Positions 18,423 to 28,176 of a stretch of 64,000 bases of DNA are shown piece after piece. The notes under the pieces are model-generated. The model was not told the origin of the DNA and ran no database searches. It saw only the letters and a list, made by a program, of their open reading frames with translations. How positions within the stretch are numbered: the first letter of the stretch is position 1; each line of letters begins with the position of its first letter. The DNA is from Deinococcus sp. QL22 (lineage in GTDB: Bacteria > Deinococcota > Deinococci > Deinococcales > Deinococcaceae). The stretch is from NCBI RefSeq assembly GCF_023370075.1, contig NZ_CP097150.1, positions 372,001 through 436,000 on the forward strand, written 5' to 3'. The position numbers were made by a program, and so were the translations under genes.

Positions 18423-18833
18423 ATGTCACTGAGGCACACAGAAGTAACTGGGGCCCTCGAACCATGTGGCTCCCAGGATCATCCGGATTGTGGCATCCGG
18501 GATGTCTTGGAACGGATCGGGGACAAGTGGACCGTCCTGGTCATTGCGGAGCTCTCCCCGGGACCGGGCCGCTTTCGGCAACTTCAGAGAGCGGTGCACG
18601 GCATCTCGCAGCGCATGCTCACCCTGACCTTGCGCCGGCTCGAACGGGACGGACTCGTCAGCCGAACTGTAGTGGCCACCATACCGCCGCAGGTGACGTA
18701 TGCCCTCACAGCGAGAGGACAAAGCCTGACGCAGGTGGTGCAAACCCTGGTCACCTGGGCTCAGGCTCACCACGGGCCAATCCAGAAATCCAGACGGTCT
18801 TGGGACGAGGACGGGCAGCGCGCTCCACAGTGA
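18423..18833 (+). CDS. HxlR-family redox regulator (QorR-like)
   Basis: 136 residues. DCGIRDVLERIGDKWTVLVIAEL followed by RFRQLQRAVHGISQRMLTLTLRRLERDGLV is the HxlR/DUF24 winged helix, with the conserved N-terminal Cys in front of the IRDVLERIGDKW helix that senses quinones or electrophiles in QorR/YodB. The ATG lies within a longer frame; the upstream part overlaps the divergent gene, so it is excluded. It likely represses the qorB-like gene. Confidence 0.88.
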   Translation: MSLRHTEVTGALEPCGSQDHPDCGIRDVLERIGDKWTVLVIAELSPGPGRFRQLQRAVHGISQRMLTLTLRRLERDGLVSRTVVATIPPQVTYALTARGQSLTQVVQTLVTWAQAHHGPIQKSRRSWDEDGQRAPQ

Positions 18834-18953
18834 GTCGGGGATGGCTTGTTTCGCAGAGAACACGGTGCATCGCTTGACGCGGAGTCCCGTCTCCGGTCGA
18901 TCAGCACCGTGATGTTCGACTGGAGGCGTTTTGTCGGTCGACTCCACAAGCGC

Positions 18954-19871
18954 TCAGTGCACATGGAACGCAGCGGCAAGCAGTTCATAAGATTGGAGGC
19001 GCGTTCTCTGATCGAAAATCGGTGTGTTGACGACAATTTCCCCGATGCCGCGGCGACTTGCCAGCTGTTGGAGGTCTCTCCGCACCTGGGAGGCCGTTCC
19101 AGCGACGACACGCGGGAGGTGTGCTGCCCGGCGTTCATTCTCCCGCGGCGTCCACGCATGCCTCCGAACGGTACGCCACGACGGGAAGGGAGTGTCCACA
19201 TCCAGATCCTTGCTTGATCGCCATAGCAGTAGACCCTCCAGACTGTCAAGCGCGGACGCTTCAGTTTCGCCTACGATGACCCGAACCGCGAGCGCAGCCC
19301 AGGGATAGGGGGAGGGAGGTGCCGGCCTGAAGGACTCACGGTAACTGGCCAGTGCTATGGCGGCTGGGCCAGGGTTAAGAAAGTGCCCAAAAGCAAAACC
19401 AGTACCGATGTGTCCGGCGAGGGACGACGAGCTGGTTCCCGTTCCGAGTACCCAGAGTTCTGGTTGCATTGGCACCGTCGTCTGCTGCAGAAACCGGTGC
19501 AGGTCATGAACCTGCTGGGCGTACTGATCGGCTGAGCTGCCCCCTCGTCCACCCCCCAGATCTACCCGTCCAGGATGCAGGGCGCCAAGTGTTTGAAAGA
19601 CCTCGGCAACCTTGGCGGATGTATACCTGGGCAGCAAGACTCCACCGCTGCCTACTCGGATGTGTTGGGTCCGCTCGAGAACCGTGGCCACCAGAACTTC
19701 AGGGGCTGCTCCTGCGAAGCTGGCGGAATGGTGATGTTCAGCCACCCAGAACCGCGAGTACCCCAGTGCCTCTGTCACCTGCGCGAGTTCCACACTGTGC
19801 CGTAACGCCGCTGCCCTGGACATCCCTTCATCGACAGGTGACTGATCCAGCACCGACAGACGCAAACTCAT
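18954..19871 (-). CDS. LLM-class flavin-dependent oxidoreductase
   Basis: 305 residues: LSVLDQSPVDEG, YSRFWVAEHHH and IRVGSGGVLLPRY are hallmark segments of luciferase-like FMN-dependent oxidoreductases (the YhbW/MsnO8 branch). ATG overlaps the upstream gene by 4 bases. Last gene of a five-gene operon with two MFS pumps and an esterase, so it may oxidise the exported compound. Substrate unknown. Confidence 0.9.
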   Translation of the reverse strand: MSLRLSVLDQSPVDEGMSRAAALRHSVELAQVTEALGYSRFWVAEHHHSASFAGAAPEVLVATVLERTQHIRVGSGGVLLPRYTSAKVAEVFQTLGALHPGRVDLGGGRGGSSADQYAQQVHDLHRFLQQTTVPMQPELWVLGTGTSSSSLAGHIGTGFAFGHFLNPGPAAIALASYRESFRPAPPSPYPWAALAVRVIVGETEASALDSLEGLLLWRSSKDLDVDTPFPSWRTVRRHAWTPRENERRAAHLPRVVAGTASQVRRDLQQLASRRGIGEIVVNTPIFDQRTRLQSYELLAAAFHVH

Positions 19872-20386
19872 CGGTTCTCCAGTCCAGAGCCAAGGGCAGG
19901 AATAAGCCGAATATTTCCACCAAGCTGAAACACCAGATTGTGAAGTTCACCTGCCACGATGGCGCGCAGGACGTCGCGTTCCGCCCAGGCCTGCTCGTCG
20001 CTGTACACATTCAGGGGCCATTCCCCGACGGTTGCTGCACGCAGATGCGGGTGATGGAACCCCCATCCAGAGACGCCCAGAAGCATCACCGGGGGTAGGC
20101 CAGCATGTTCTTGTTCAGGCCAGCTCAGCGTCCAACTGGCCACCAGCCCACCGGAAGTGTCCCTCTGTACCGCATTGAACTCCACTACACCGGTTCGGAG
20201 GAGCAGCGCCGTGTTGAGTTCGGCGAAGACCTCGCGCACCACAGGATCCAGGCGCAAAATCTCCCGTCTGAACAGCTGTTCTTTGTCATGGCGGTTTGCG
20301 CAGCCGCCGTGACGGCCATCGCGCAGGTCTGTGAAGTGCCTTAGCAGTGCCTGAAACGCAGGGGAGGTTGGCAGGATGCCGCTCAT
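19868..20386 (-). CDS. hypothetical protein in efflux operon
   Basis: 172 residues, no recognised family. Mixed alpha/beta, with SWTLSWPEQEHAGLPPVMLLG and GFHHPHLR in the middle and a helical end. It overlaps both neighbours (ATGA-type overlaps at each end), so it is certainly translated with the operon. Soluble, no signal peptide. Confidence 0.75.
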   Translation of the reverse strand: MSGILPTSPAFQALLRHFTDLRDGRHGGCANRHDKEQLFRREILRLDPVVREVFAELNTALLLRTGVVEFNAVQRDTSGGLVASWTLSWPEQEHAGLPPVMLLGVSGWGFHHPHLRAATVGEWPLNVYSDEQAWAERDVLRAIVAGELHNLVFQLGGNIRLIPALGSGLENR

Positions 20387-21564
20387 GTGTGGTCTCCTTG
20401 TGTTGAGCGGCTAGGGCTCCCCGACTGCCCATGGAGTGCGTTGGCAGTGATGGCCACGAGCAGACCGAGGCCGGAGAGGCCGGCGCCGACCCAGTTGACC
20501 GACGTGTAGCCGTAGCCGTGAACGATCGCGAGCCCGGCGAGGTACGCCCCGGCTGCATTGCCGAGATTGAAGGCCGCGATGTTGGCGGCGGACGCCAGTG
20601 TGTTGGCCTCTCCAGCAAAGGAGAGCACCCGCATCTGTAGGCCAGGCACCGTGGCAAACCCGGTGGTTCCCAAGGCCAGGAGGGTCAGGGCGGCTAGAAT
20701 GGGCGTCTGCGCGGTCCAGGTAAAGAGGCCCAAGATGATCGTCAGGGCCGTCAACAGACCAATCAGGCTAGGCATGAGCGCTCGGTCGGCCGCCTTGCCC
20801 CCCAGGATGTTGCCCACGAACAGGCCACCACCAAAAAGAACCAGTAACCAGGTCAATGCGCTGGACGGGTAACCAGCGACCTGGGTCATCAGGGGCGCCA
20901 TATAGGTGAATGACGCAAAGAGCCCCCCGAACCCAAGGGCCGTCATGGCCAGCGATAGCCATACCTGACCGGAACGGAACGCCCGGAGTTCAGCGCGCAG
21001 GCTCGCCCCCTGAGGTTTGGCCAGATGAGGCACCAGCAGGATCAGGCTGATCAGGGCGAGGACGCCAATGCCCGTGACGGCCAGAAAGGTGGCGCGCCAA
21101 CCGAAGTGTTGTCCGATGAGTGTTCCGAACGGCACCCCCAGGACGTTGGCCAAGGTGAGCCCGGCGAACATGGTGGCAATGGCCCCGGCACGCTTGCTCG
21201 GCGCGACCAGATCAGCCGCCACCACCGAACCGATGCCGAAAAAAGCGCCGTGACACAGGGACGCGGTAATGCGCCCAGTCATCATCACGCCGTAGGAGGG
21301 AGCAACAGCCGAAATCAGATTCCCAGCGATGAACAGCAGGAGGAGGCTCACCAGAACGGGTTTGCGCCGCAGATGGGTGACGGCAGCCGTGAGCATAAGG
21401 GCGCCCACCACCACGCCCAGCGCGTAGCCCGAGATCAGGTAGGCCGCGACAGGAATCGTCACGCGAAAGTCTCGGGCCACCTCAGGAAGAAGGCCCATGA
21501 TGACGAACTCGGTTAACCCGATGCCGAATCCACCGAGGGCCAAGGCCATCAAGGCTGGATGCAT
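20383..21564 (-). CDS. MFS transporter (AraJ/arabinose-efflux-like)
   Basis: 393 residues, about 12 TM segments. Opens FGIGLTEFVIMGLLPEVARDF, diagnostic of the AraJ/YdhP sugar- or drug-efflux MFS branch; GRITASLCHGAFFGIGSVVAADLVAPSKRAGAIA is the motif-A/C region. It overlaps the esterase gene by 16 bases. Probably exports the substrate handled by the flanking esterase and flavoenzyme. Confidence 0.9.
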   Translation of the reverse strand: MHPALMALALGGFGIGLTEFVIMGLLPEVARDFRVTIPVAAYLISGYALGVVVGALMLTAAVTHLRRKPVLVSLLLLFIAGNLISAVAPSYGVMMTGRITASLCHGAFFGIGSVVAADLVAPSKRAGAIATMFAGLTLANVLGVPFGTLIGQHFGWRATFLAVTGIGVLALISLILLVPHLAKPQGASLRAELRAFRSGQVWLSLAMTALGFGGLFASFTYMAPLMTQVAGYPSSALTWLLVLFGGGLFVGNILGGKAADRALMPSLIGLLTALTIILGLFTWTAQTPILAALTLLALGTTGFATVPGLQMRVLSFAGEANTLASAANIAAFNLGNAAGAYLAGLAIVHGYGYTSVNWVGAGLSGLGLLVAITANALHGQSGSPSRSTQGDHT

Positions 21565-22388
21565 GCTTTACTCCAGGCCGCCTCGCAGGAGGCGCAGGCC
21601 ACGGCACTCGGGAGGTGCAGGACATCATCAAACCGTTGCCTGAGGGCAGCAGCGAGCCACGCCCGGAAAGAGGGACGGGTGAGAAAGAGAGCGTGGCCCT
21701 CTCCCGCGAAGTTCCGCAGTTGGACAGCGACGCCTGCGGCCTGCAGACGGGCGGCGTAGGTGCGCACGTCGTCCCGAACAGGATCACGGTCGCCCACGCC
21801 GATGATCGCCGGGGCAAGTCCATGCAGGGACTCCACGTTAAGAGGAGCGAGGTAGGCTCGATCAATGCCTGGCTGGTCCCCCGCGTAAGCCCGCCAGGCC
21901 GCGAGCAGGCTCTCCTTGTGAGGAAACTGGAGTGGATCGAGGAGATACGAGGGCGCGCGGCAGGCCGGGTCGAGAGGCGGATAGGCCAACACCTGTGCTC
22001 CCAGCACGCCTCCCTGATCGCGAAAGGCGAGCGCTGCACTGGCGGCCAGCGTGGCCCCGGCGCTGTCTCCGCCTACAGCGAGCAGCCTGGGCAGGTGGCC
22101 GAGTTCGGGCTGCCTGGCGACCCAGGCCAGGACAGCGAGGAGGTCTTCCAGTGCGGCTGGATAAGGAAAAATGGGCGCAAGCCGGTAGTCCACGCTGACC
22201 ACGGTGATGTCAGCGCGGCGGGCGAGATCCTCGCATGGCTCATGCCAGGCGGCCGCGGACCCGGAGGTCCAGCTTCCCCCATGGGCCCAGACCAGCCAAC
22301 CTAGACCTGGGATGGCTGGTTGGAAGAGGCGTACCGGAACGGCCGTCCCAGCTCCCGAGACCACCGTGGTCCTCACCAGGGCGGTCAT
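21549..22388 (-). CDS. alpha/beta hydrolase (Aes/HSL family esterase)
   Basis: 279 residues. VWAHGGSW gives the HGG oxyanion motif and VGGDSAGATLA the nucleophile elbow GDSAG; VGDRDPVRDD and GEGHALF carry the Asp and His of the triad. Family length is usual (280-310). ATGA overlap with the DHA2 pump gene upstream. Likely a cytoplasmic carboxylesterase. Confidence 0.9.
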   Translation of the reverse strand: MTALVRTTVVSGAGTAVPVRLFQPAIPGLGWLVWAHGGSWTSGSAAAWHEPCEDLARRADITVVSVDYRLAPIFPYPAALEDLLAVLAWVARQPELGHLPRLLAVGGDSAGATLAASAALAFRDQGGVLGAQVLAYPPLDPACRAPSYLLDPLQFPHKESLLAAWRAYAGDQPGIDRAYLAPLNVESLHGLAPAIIGVGDRDPVRDDVRTYAARLQAAGVAVQLRNFAGEGHALFLTRPSFRAWLAAALRQRFDDVLHLPSAVACASCEAAWSKACIQP

Positions 22389-23800
22389 GGCTTGCGGCCC
22401 AGAAAGAGCCCGACCAACACGGCCGTCAGGACGCAGAAGGCCGCATTGACCGTGATCGCACTGCTCAGGCTGCTCAGCACGCTCTGGGGGGTCTCGTCGC
22501 CAAGGGCGTGAAGCCGGGCTGTGACCAACGCTGACATGACGGGGATGCCCATGGTGATGCCAACCTGCTGGCTCATGGTCGCCAGGCCGGTGGCGAGGCC
22601 CTGCTCCTCATCTGGCAGGCCAGACGTGGCCGTCACCATGAAGCCCACGATGGCGGCAAGATTCGCAACACCGCCAACAAAGGTCAGGATCAACAGGAAC
22701 GGCATCCAGGTGCGGTCCAAACCCAGAAACGCCAGCGGAAGTGTCGCGGCGGCTTGGATCAGCAGTCCAAGAACGATGGCCTTCTTGGCACCGATTCTGC
22801 CGATGAGCTTGGGTCCGATGATGCCGCCGATCACGGTGCCGGCGCCAAGAACCGCAAACGAGAGACCGGCCTGGAGTGGCGTAAAGCCCAGCACCTTCTG
22901 CAGGTAGAGGGTGATCAGAAAGACCAAGGAGGTTTCCGTTGCGAAGGCCAGGAGCCCGGCGATATTTCCCCACGCCACGGTACTGCGCTTCAGGATAGTG
23001 ACGGAAATGAGTGGGGTGGCCGTGCGTTGCTCAACCACCCAGAAAGCCACCAGAAGCAGGGCGCCGGCACCGAGCATGACCAGCGCGAGTGGCTCGCCCC
23101 AACCGGTTTCACCAGCCCGGGTCAGGCCATACACGATGGCCAACAGGGCCAGTGTCACCGCAACAGCGCCAGGGAGGTCCAACCGTGGCCGTGAAGAACT
23201 CCGGCTTTCCTGGAGAATACGAGGCGCGATCGCCAGGACAAGAACGGCTACGGCCACGTTGATGAAAAAGGCCCAGCGCCAGCTGAGCAAGTCAGCCAGG
23301 ACACCCCCAAGAATGGCACCAGTGGTAAATCCCGCCGCCATAAGGGCCCCGTTGAGGCCCAGAGCGCGGGCTCTGGTGGGGCCTTCTGGAAAGGCGGTGG
23401 TGAGCAGCGACAGTGCCGCTGGCGTGACCATGGCGGTGGCCAGTCCCTGGGCCACTCGCGCCATCAGGAGCACAGTGGGCGTGGTGGCCAGGCCCCCGAC
23501 CAGGGACGAAATACCGAGCAACAGCATGCCGAGCAGAAACAGCCGCCGCCGCCCGTACAGGTCGGCCACGCGGCCGAACAGCAGGGTAAATCCAGCGGCA
23601 CCCAGAGCGAATGAGGTGGCGATCCACTGGAGATGCTCGAGGGAGAAGCCCACTTCAGCCCCGATGGCCGGGAGAGCCACATTGAGAATCGAGAAGTCAA
23701 CGGCCAGCGTGAAGCTGGCCGTGAGCAACACCAGCAGGATCAACCGCTCGCGGCTGGCCTGCGAGACGCCGGCGTTTGCCTGGACTTTACTGTGTGACAT
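22385..23800 (-). CDS. DHA2-family (14-TM) MFS drug transporter
   Basis: 471 residues. FTLAVDFSILNVALPAIGAEVGFSLEHLQWIATSFALGAAG is the EmrB/QacA opening, with the D-x-x-I-x-N-V-A-L-P motif; LLFGRVADLYGRRRLFLLG is motif A. About 14 TM segments. First gene of the minus-strand operon, facing an MmyB-type regulator across 171 bases. Likely multidrug:proton antiport. Confidence 0.92.
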   Translation of the reverse strand: MSHSKVQANAGVSQASRERLILLVLLTASFTLAVDFSILNVALPAIGAEVGFSLEHLQWIATSFALGAAGFTLLFGRVADLYGRRRLFLLGMLLLGISSLVGGLATTPTVLLMARVAQGLATAMVTPAALSLLTTAFPEGPTRARALGLNGALMAAGFTTGAILGGVLADLLSWRWAFFINVAVAVLVLAIAPRILQESRSSSRPRLDLPGAVAVTLALLAIVYGLTRAGETGWGEPLALVMLGAGALLLVAFWVVEQRTATPLISVTILKRSTVAWGNIAGLLAFATETSLVFLITLYLQKVLGFTPLQAGLSFAVLGAGTVIGGIIGPKLIGRIGAKKAIVLGLLIQAAATLPLAFLGLDRTWMPFLLILTFVGGVANLAAIVGFMVTATSGLPDEEQGLATGLATMSQQVGITMGIPVMSALVTARLHALGDETPQSVLSSLSSAITVNAAFCVLTAVLVGLFLGRKP

Positions 23801-23971
23801 GGGCTGTCCTGACTATCTGCACGGAAGGATTCGTGTTCATGCCGTCAGCCTGACAGTGCGTCTGACCACCAGCCAGACACCCAGCAGTACTCTCCACGCG
23901 GTGCCTACCACTGGCAGGGACAGGCAGACACCGCAGGGGACAGAACCTCTGGAAGGGAGGACAATGCGGTC

Positions 23972-24835
23972 ATGGAAGAGGTCAATACCGTCAGCGCGGA
24001 ACTGGGTGAGTTTCTGCGCAGCCGCCGCGCCCGCCTGAAACCAGAGGACGTTGGGATGCCGTCATATGGGTCACGGCGGGTTCCGGGGTTGCGCCGGGAG
24101 GAACTGGCCATGGTGGCGGGGATGAGTCCCACGTACTACACCCGCCTGGAGCAGGGGCAGCCGACTCAGGTGTCCGATGAGATGCTCAGCCGCTTGTCAC
24201 GTGCCCTGGCGCTGAGCAGCGCCGAGAGGCAGCATTTGTTTAACCTGGCGCGCGTTCCTGGAACCGTGACCGAAGGATCGCTGGTGCCCTCAGTCCGTTC
24301 GGGCATCCGACACCTGCTTGATGCGATGCCGCGGGTGCCGGCGGTGCTGCTCAATCGTCAGACAGACGTCCTGGCCTGGAACCGATCAGGTCACGCGCTT
24401 CTGGCGGGAAACCTTCCCTTTGAAGCGCCAGACGAGCATGACGCGCGGCCCAATGTCACCCGGATGTTGTTTCTGGATGAGCAGACCAGGGCCCTCTATG
24501 CCCGGTGGGACGAGGAAGCGGCGCGCGCCGTCGCCTCACTCCGGCTGGCGTATGGGCGATTCTCTCGTGATCTGAAGATCACGATGCTTGTGGATGAACT
24601 CGTCACTCAAAGTGTTGAGTTCGCTGCACTCTGGCAAAGCCAGACGGTTGAGAACTGCATCTCTGGGACGAAGTCCTTCTGTCATCCATGGGTAGGCCCA
24701 ATTGAGCTTGCCTTCGAAGCCCTGCTTCTCCCAGATGGCAGTGGCGACCGGCTGCTGACCTACACGGCTCAACCCAACTCTGCGGCTGAGGTGGCCGTGC
24801 ATCAGCTCGGGAGCGTGGTGAAAGGCCGAGGCTAA
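23972..24835 (+). CDS. XRE-family regulator with MmyB ligand-binding domain
   Basis: 287 residues. N-terminal helix-turn-helix (ELGEFLRSRRARLKPEDVGMP ... GLRREELAMVAGMSPTYYTRLEQGQ) followed by the MmyB-like domain with NRQTDVLAWNRSGHALL and the NCISGTKSFCHPWVGPIEL segment. Such regulators typically sit next to dehydrogenases or efflux pumps and bind fatty-acid-like ligands. Divergent from the five-gene operon, which it most likely controls. Confidence 0.9.
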   Translation: MEEVNTVSAELGEFLRSRRARLKPEDVGMPSYGSRRVPGLRREELAMVAGMSPTYYTRLEQGQPTQVSDEMLSRLSRALALSSAERQHLFNLARVPGTVTEGSLVPSVRSGIRHLLDAMPRVPAVLLNRQTDVLAWNRSGHALLAGNLPFEAPDEHDARPNVTRMLFLDEQTRALYARWDEEAARAVASLRLAYGRFSRDLKITMLVDELVTQSVEFAALWQSQTVENCISGTKSFCHPWVGPIELAFEALLLPDGSGDRLLTYTAQPNSAAEVAVHQLGSVVKGRG

Positions 24836-25047
24836 GGCACTTCAGCCCTTGTGAGAACCTCTGCGATGTTGTGGAGCGCCAGCAAGCGTACGAGGAAATG
24901 ACCTTTGCCCACCTTGCGCCTGCTTGGCTCAATGGAGGTGCCCAGCGCATCTCGGGAGGAGGCTAGTGGCCGGATAAAACATCTGATCGCAGCCTGTTTC
25001 GTGCACCGTTCACTCCCGTCGCTTCCTGAACCCCTGAGTACAGGTCT
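24836..25047. other. intergenic, no supported gene
   Basis: Stretch between the MmyB regulator and the IS5 remnant. No convincing frame, hairpin or repeat; probably decayed IS5 end. Confidence 0.4.
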
Positions 25048-25513
25048 TTACCTGTTCATTGGCTGGAATGATCCGCAACGCCAACAGGTGCCCAGGGTGT
25101 TTACCGCCAGATGAACGTTCGTGCCCTGGCGTTTCCTGGCACCATCGAACCCGGCGCGGTGTCCACTCTCAGGCGTGCTTTGCAGGGTGTGGCTGTCGAT
25201 GATGATGACTATGGGCTCCCTATTTCTGGCCTGTTGCACACGAGACAGCAGCCGCAGATCGTGAGCAGCACTCTCGAAGCAACCGGCGGCGAACCAACGG
25301 CGCGCCGGTTGGCGCACCGTCTCTGCCGGGCGGAAGTCATTGGGAAGGTAGGCCTACTACACGCCTGTGCGGGCGACCCAGAGCAGGGCGTTCAACACCT
25401 CATGAAAGGGGATATTTTCGCTGTGTGGCAGCTGCAGGGCTGAGCAGCAGATATGGCAGCAAGAAGAGGTAGGTGTCGTGATCCATATCGCTGGGGTAGT
25501 CTCGGCGGGTCAC
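25048..25513 (-). pseudogene. IS5-family transposase remnant
   Basis: Pieces on the minus strand in more than one frame: TRRDYPSDM near 25510, then RKYPL and [20 protein letters not shown], and finally [37 protein letters not shown], the IS5 catalytic DSQSVK...GYDGGK-like segment. Stops and frame changes interrupt it and no C-terminal half is left. Confidence 0.75.
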
Positions 25514-25663
25514 CCAATGATTCTGCTCCACCCAGAGTGATGCCCTAGAGCTTCAAACCTGTTCTTGGCAGCCACCAACGTGGTAGGGGACGCCGATTTT
25601 GGAGTGATCCCAAAGTGGCACATGGCCGCTCTTTCAGTGAGAGGCTAGGGAACAGCGGCAAAA

Positions 25664-26560
25664 TTATCCAGATGCCCGCTTAGCTCGTCCTTGACCAGGC
25701 AAGACCCAGTCCAGCGTTGTCGCGGCAGCGGCAATCAGAACAACGATCATGCCAATGATCTGGAGCGGATAAAGGCGGTACCCGAGGACAGCGACATCGA
25801 CGGCAATCGCGACGACTGGGTAAATAAACGACAGAGCTCCTTGGAGGTGCGTGGGCAGCCGCTGCACTGCGCTGTACATCAAGATGTACAGCAGTCCGGT
25901 ATGAACCACGCCAATGGTGATGAGCATGGCCCAGGTCTCAGTGTTGGTGGGGAGCTGGCTCAGGTGCGCGAAAGGCGCGAGCAGCACAATCCCGATGCAC
26001 ACTTGGATCAAGGCGATCAGGTGCGGCGGCGTGCCAGTGAGGTGCTTAGTGGTGACTGCCGCCACCGCCCAGAAAAAGGCCGCTCCCAAGGCCATCAAGA
26101 TGCCGATGAAAAAAGTTCCTCTCAACTCGTCGCTTGCTGGGCTTCCAAGAACGATGAACAGCACCCCAACAAACGCCCCAGCCAGCCAGAGGAGCTTGGA
26201 AGCGTCCGGCGTTTCTCGGAACTGCAAGATACCGAACCCCACCAGAATGAACGGCTGGGTGTTGTATACCGCCGTAGCAATGGCAATGGAAACGTGGTCA
26301 TATGCAGCAAACAGCAGTAGCCAGTTCACCACGATGCCCATGCCGCCCAATCCGGCAATTCCCAGTTGCCGCCAGGTAAGGGTTTGCCGAAACAGGCCAA
26401 GCGCCACACAGATCACCAGCAGGGTGAACGCGCCGAACACGCAGCGCCAGAACACCACATCAATGGACGGCTGCTGTGAACGCAGAACGAACCAGCCGAT
26501 GGTTCCCAGCATGCCCATTGCAGCAGTCATCTCGACGGTTCCCCGGGTTTGTTCGTTCAT
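25664..26560 (-). CDS. EamA-family DMT transporter
   Basis: 298 residues, ten hydrophobic segments in two EamA repeats. GTIGWFVLRSQQPSIDVVFWRCVFGAFTLL and the second-half GALSFIYPVVAIAVDVAVLGYRLYPLQIIGMIVVLIAA are typical of RhaT/YdcZ-type metabolite exporters. Divergent from the Lrp-type regulator, the usual arrangement for amino-acid exporters. Confidence 0.9.
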   Translation of the reverse strand: MNEQTRGTVEMTAAMGMLGTIGWFVLRSQQPSIDVVFWRCVFGAFTLLVICVALGLFRQTLTWRQLGIAGLGGMGIVVNWLLLFAAYDHVSIAIATAVYNTQPFILVGFGILQFRETPDASKLLWLAGAFVGVLFIVLGSPASDELRGTFFIGILMALGAAFFWAVAAVTTKHLTGTPPHLIALIQVCIGIVLLAPFAHLSQLPTNTETWAMLITIGVVHTGLLYILMYSAVQRLPTHLQGALSFIYPVVAIAVDVAVLGYRLYPLQIIGMIVVLIAAAATTLDWVLPGQGRAKRASG

Positions 26561-26676
26561 CGCCAGATCCTATAAATCATCATGCTTCTGAATATACTGA
26601 GGCACAACGATATCTTCTATAACTAATCGACAACTCTAACCATCAAAACTTTCTGAAACTGAGGTATAATTTCGTA

Positions 26677-27141
26677 ATGTCAACGCTTTCGAATAAACCC
26701 GATGAAATTGAGGAACGTCTGTTGAATTTGTTACTCGAAAATGCCCGGAGGTCGCTCAAGGAGTTGGCCGAGCAGGTCGGTATGTCTCCTCCGAGCGTTG
26801 CCGAACGCCTGCGACGCCTCGAAGACCGCGACATCATCCGTGCCTTCACGCTGAGCCTCAATCCACATGCGTTGGGGTATAACGTGCAGGCACTAGTCCG
26901 CATCCGTCCCCTGCCGGGGAGGCAGGGGGTGGTGGAAAAGTTGATTCTCAGCACGCCAGAATTCTGTGAGTGCGACAAGGTAACCGGCGACGACTGCTAT
27001 GTTGTCCGGCTGTTCGTACGCTCCATTGAAGAACTCGATGTGCTGTTGGAGCGCATCGTGGACAACGCCGAAACGAACACGTCTATCGTGAAGTCCCAGC
27101 TTATCGTGCGCCGTCCCCCTCCCGTGCGTGCGATGCGTTGA
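26677..27141 (+). CDS. Lrp/AsnC-family transcriptional regulator
   Basis: 154 residues. The N-terminal helix-turn-helix (LLNLLLENARRSLKELAEQVGMSPPSVAERLRRLEDRDII) and the C-terminal RAM/AsnC effector domain (PLPGRQGVVEKLILSTPEFCECDKVTGDDCYVVRLFVRS) are complete. Likely controls the divergent EamA exporter in response to an amino acid. Confidence 0.93.
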   Translation: MSTLSNKPDEIEERLLNLLLENARRSLKELAEQVGMSPPSVAERLRRLEDRDIIRAFTLSLNPHALGYNVQALVRIRPLPGRQGVVEKLILSTPEFCECDKVTGDDCYVVRLFVRSIEELDVLLERIVDNAETNTSIVKSQLIVRRPPPVRAMR

Positions 27142-27399
27142 TCTCGAGGGGGGATGCTGACAAAGTTCAGTATTTCAATGCACCTAAGCGAAGAACACCT
27201 GTCTATATAGCAAGAACAGCTTTCGCTTGTTTTCGTCCCACTTTCAGCCGCTTGAAGGCTGATGACTTTCATAGCTTCTCAGGGCATGCTCGAGCCTTGT
27301 GCGCTGTGCTGTGCGTCCCAGGCAGCGCGATTGGAAAGAATTTGACCCTCATAGTGGGTCGCCCAGTCCACCAATCCCGCACCACCCTGGAGTGGGGAT

Positions 27400-27475
27400 A
27401 CCTCAGTTTTACAGCTCTTCCGCACTCCCGATGCAGGCGACTGGCCACGTGGTAGATCAATGAATGAGTTGACGG
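27400..27475. mobile_element. solitary ISL3-type end
   Basis: CTTCCGCACTCCCGATGCA and then ACTGGCCACGTGGTAGATCA with a following ATG match, nearly base for base, the right end of the ISL3 element at 17253-17287 and its adjoining start region. No transposase of useful length follows, so it is a relic. The rest of 27142-27720 holds nothing else I can support. Confidence 0.65.
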
Positions 27476-27717
27476 TGAGTCGATTTTGCACACATGGAGC
27501 TCAGCCCCAATCACAGGAGGCAGCCCATGACTCAGCACAAAACGTATACGCACGCCAGTGACGTTCCGCTGCGATGACCTCCTGTTCCACCTCAGAGGAA
27601 CATCGCTGCGTCTGGGCAGCGTAGAACGTTGCCTCAGCCGATGCTCGCTCTGTAAGAGGGCTGGTCCGGTCTGTGGTGCACGGCACATGTTGTCCTGTGG
27701 AAGCGCAGACTCAGGGG

Positions 27718-27916
27718 GTGCTTTGACCCGCAACGGCACCGCATTTGCTCGTCGGTAGAGGCCACAGAGGTGTTCCCGGTCGCCCGTCCAAAGCTTGAAG
27801 AGGGCGGCGACGGTTTAACCATCGGCGGGTTGCCGGCCTTCCAGTTTTAAAGCTTCAATGGTGGCGAGGTCTGAAGGGTGGGTTTGGTGGGAGGTGGGGA
27901 TTTTATCTTTGGACAT
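27718..27916 (-). pseudogene. broken copy of the 68-residue small gene at 37754-37960
   Basis: From ATG 27916 the frame reads almost the same protein as the 37.8-kb gene (KIPTSHQTHPSDLATIEALK against KILTYQQTHPANLATIDALK), but a CAA codon has become TAA after QPADG and the terminal stop is lost. The flanking DNA is also homologous to that copy. Confidence 0.8.
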
Positions 27917-28075
27917 GCAGGCACTCTTTCGCCTAGCGTGGGCTCAGGCGGGCACACAGTATTGCTCAGGGGACAGGAGGCCGAACGTCGGCTGGGGACA
28001 GCGGGGGGGTGGCGATGCTGAAGCACCCACTGTTCAGCTACCCTCTACCTGAAAACGGCACCAGGCCAGCCGCTG
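27720..28075. repeat. diverged duplicate of 37755-38122
   Basis: Besides the small gene, the downstream 150 bases (GGGCTCAGGCGGGCACACAG, a Gly-rich GGGGACAG stretch, then GAAAACGGCACCAGGCCAGCC) align with 37985-38122 in order. A roughly 0.36-kb module was duplicated. Confidence 0.75.
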
Positions 28076-28176
28076 CCGAAACCACCCTGGTCTCAAACGG
28101 CATCTTGAACCTCCGCTGTTCACCGCATCTTCCTTCTCTTTTGCATGATCACACGAGGACATCGACGCATTCGTGG

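Noticed and set aside
24603..24950. 115-codon minus-strand frame
   Set aside because: Antisense to the end of the MmyB-type regulator; no motif.
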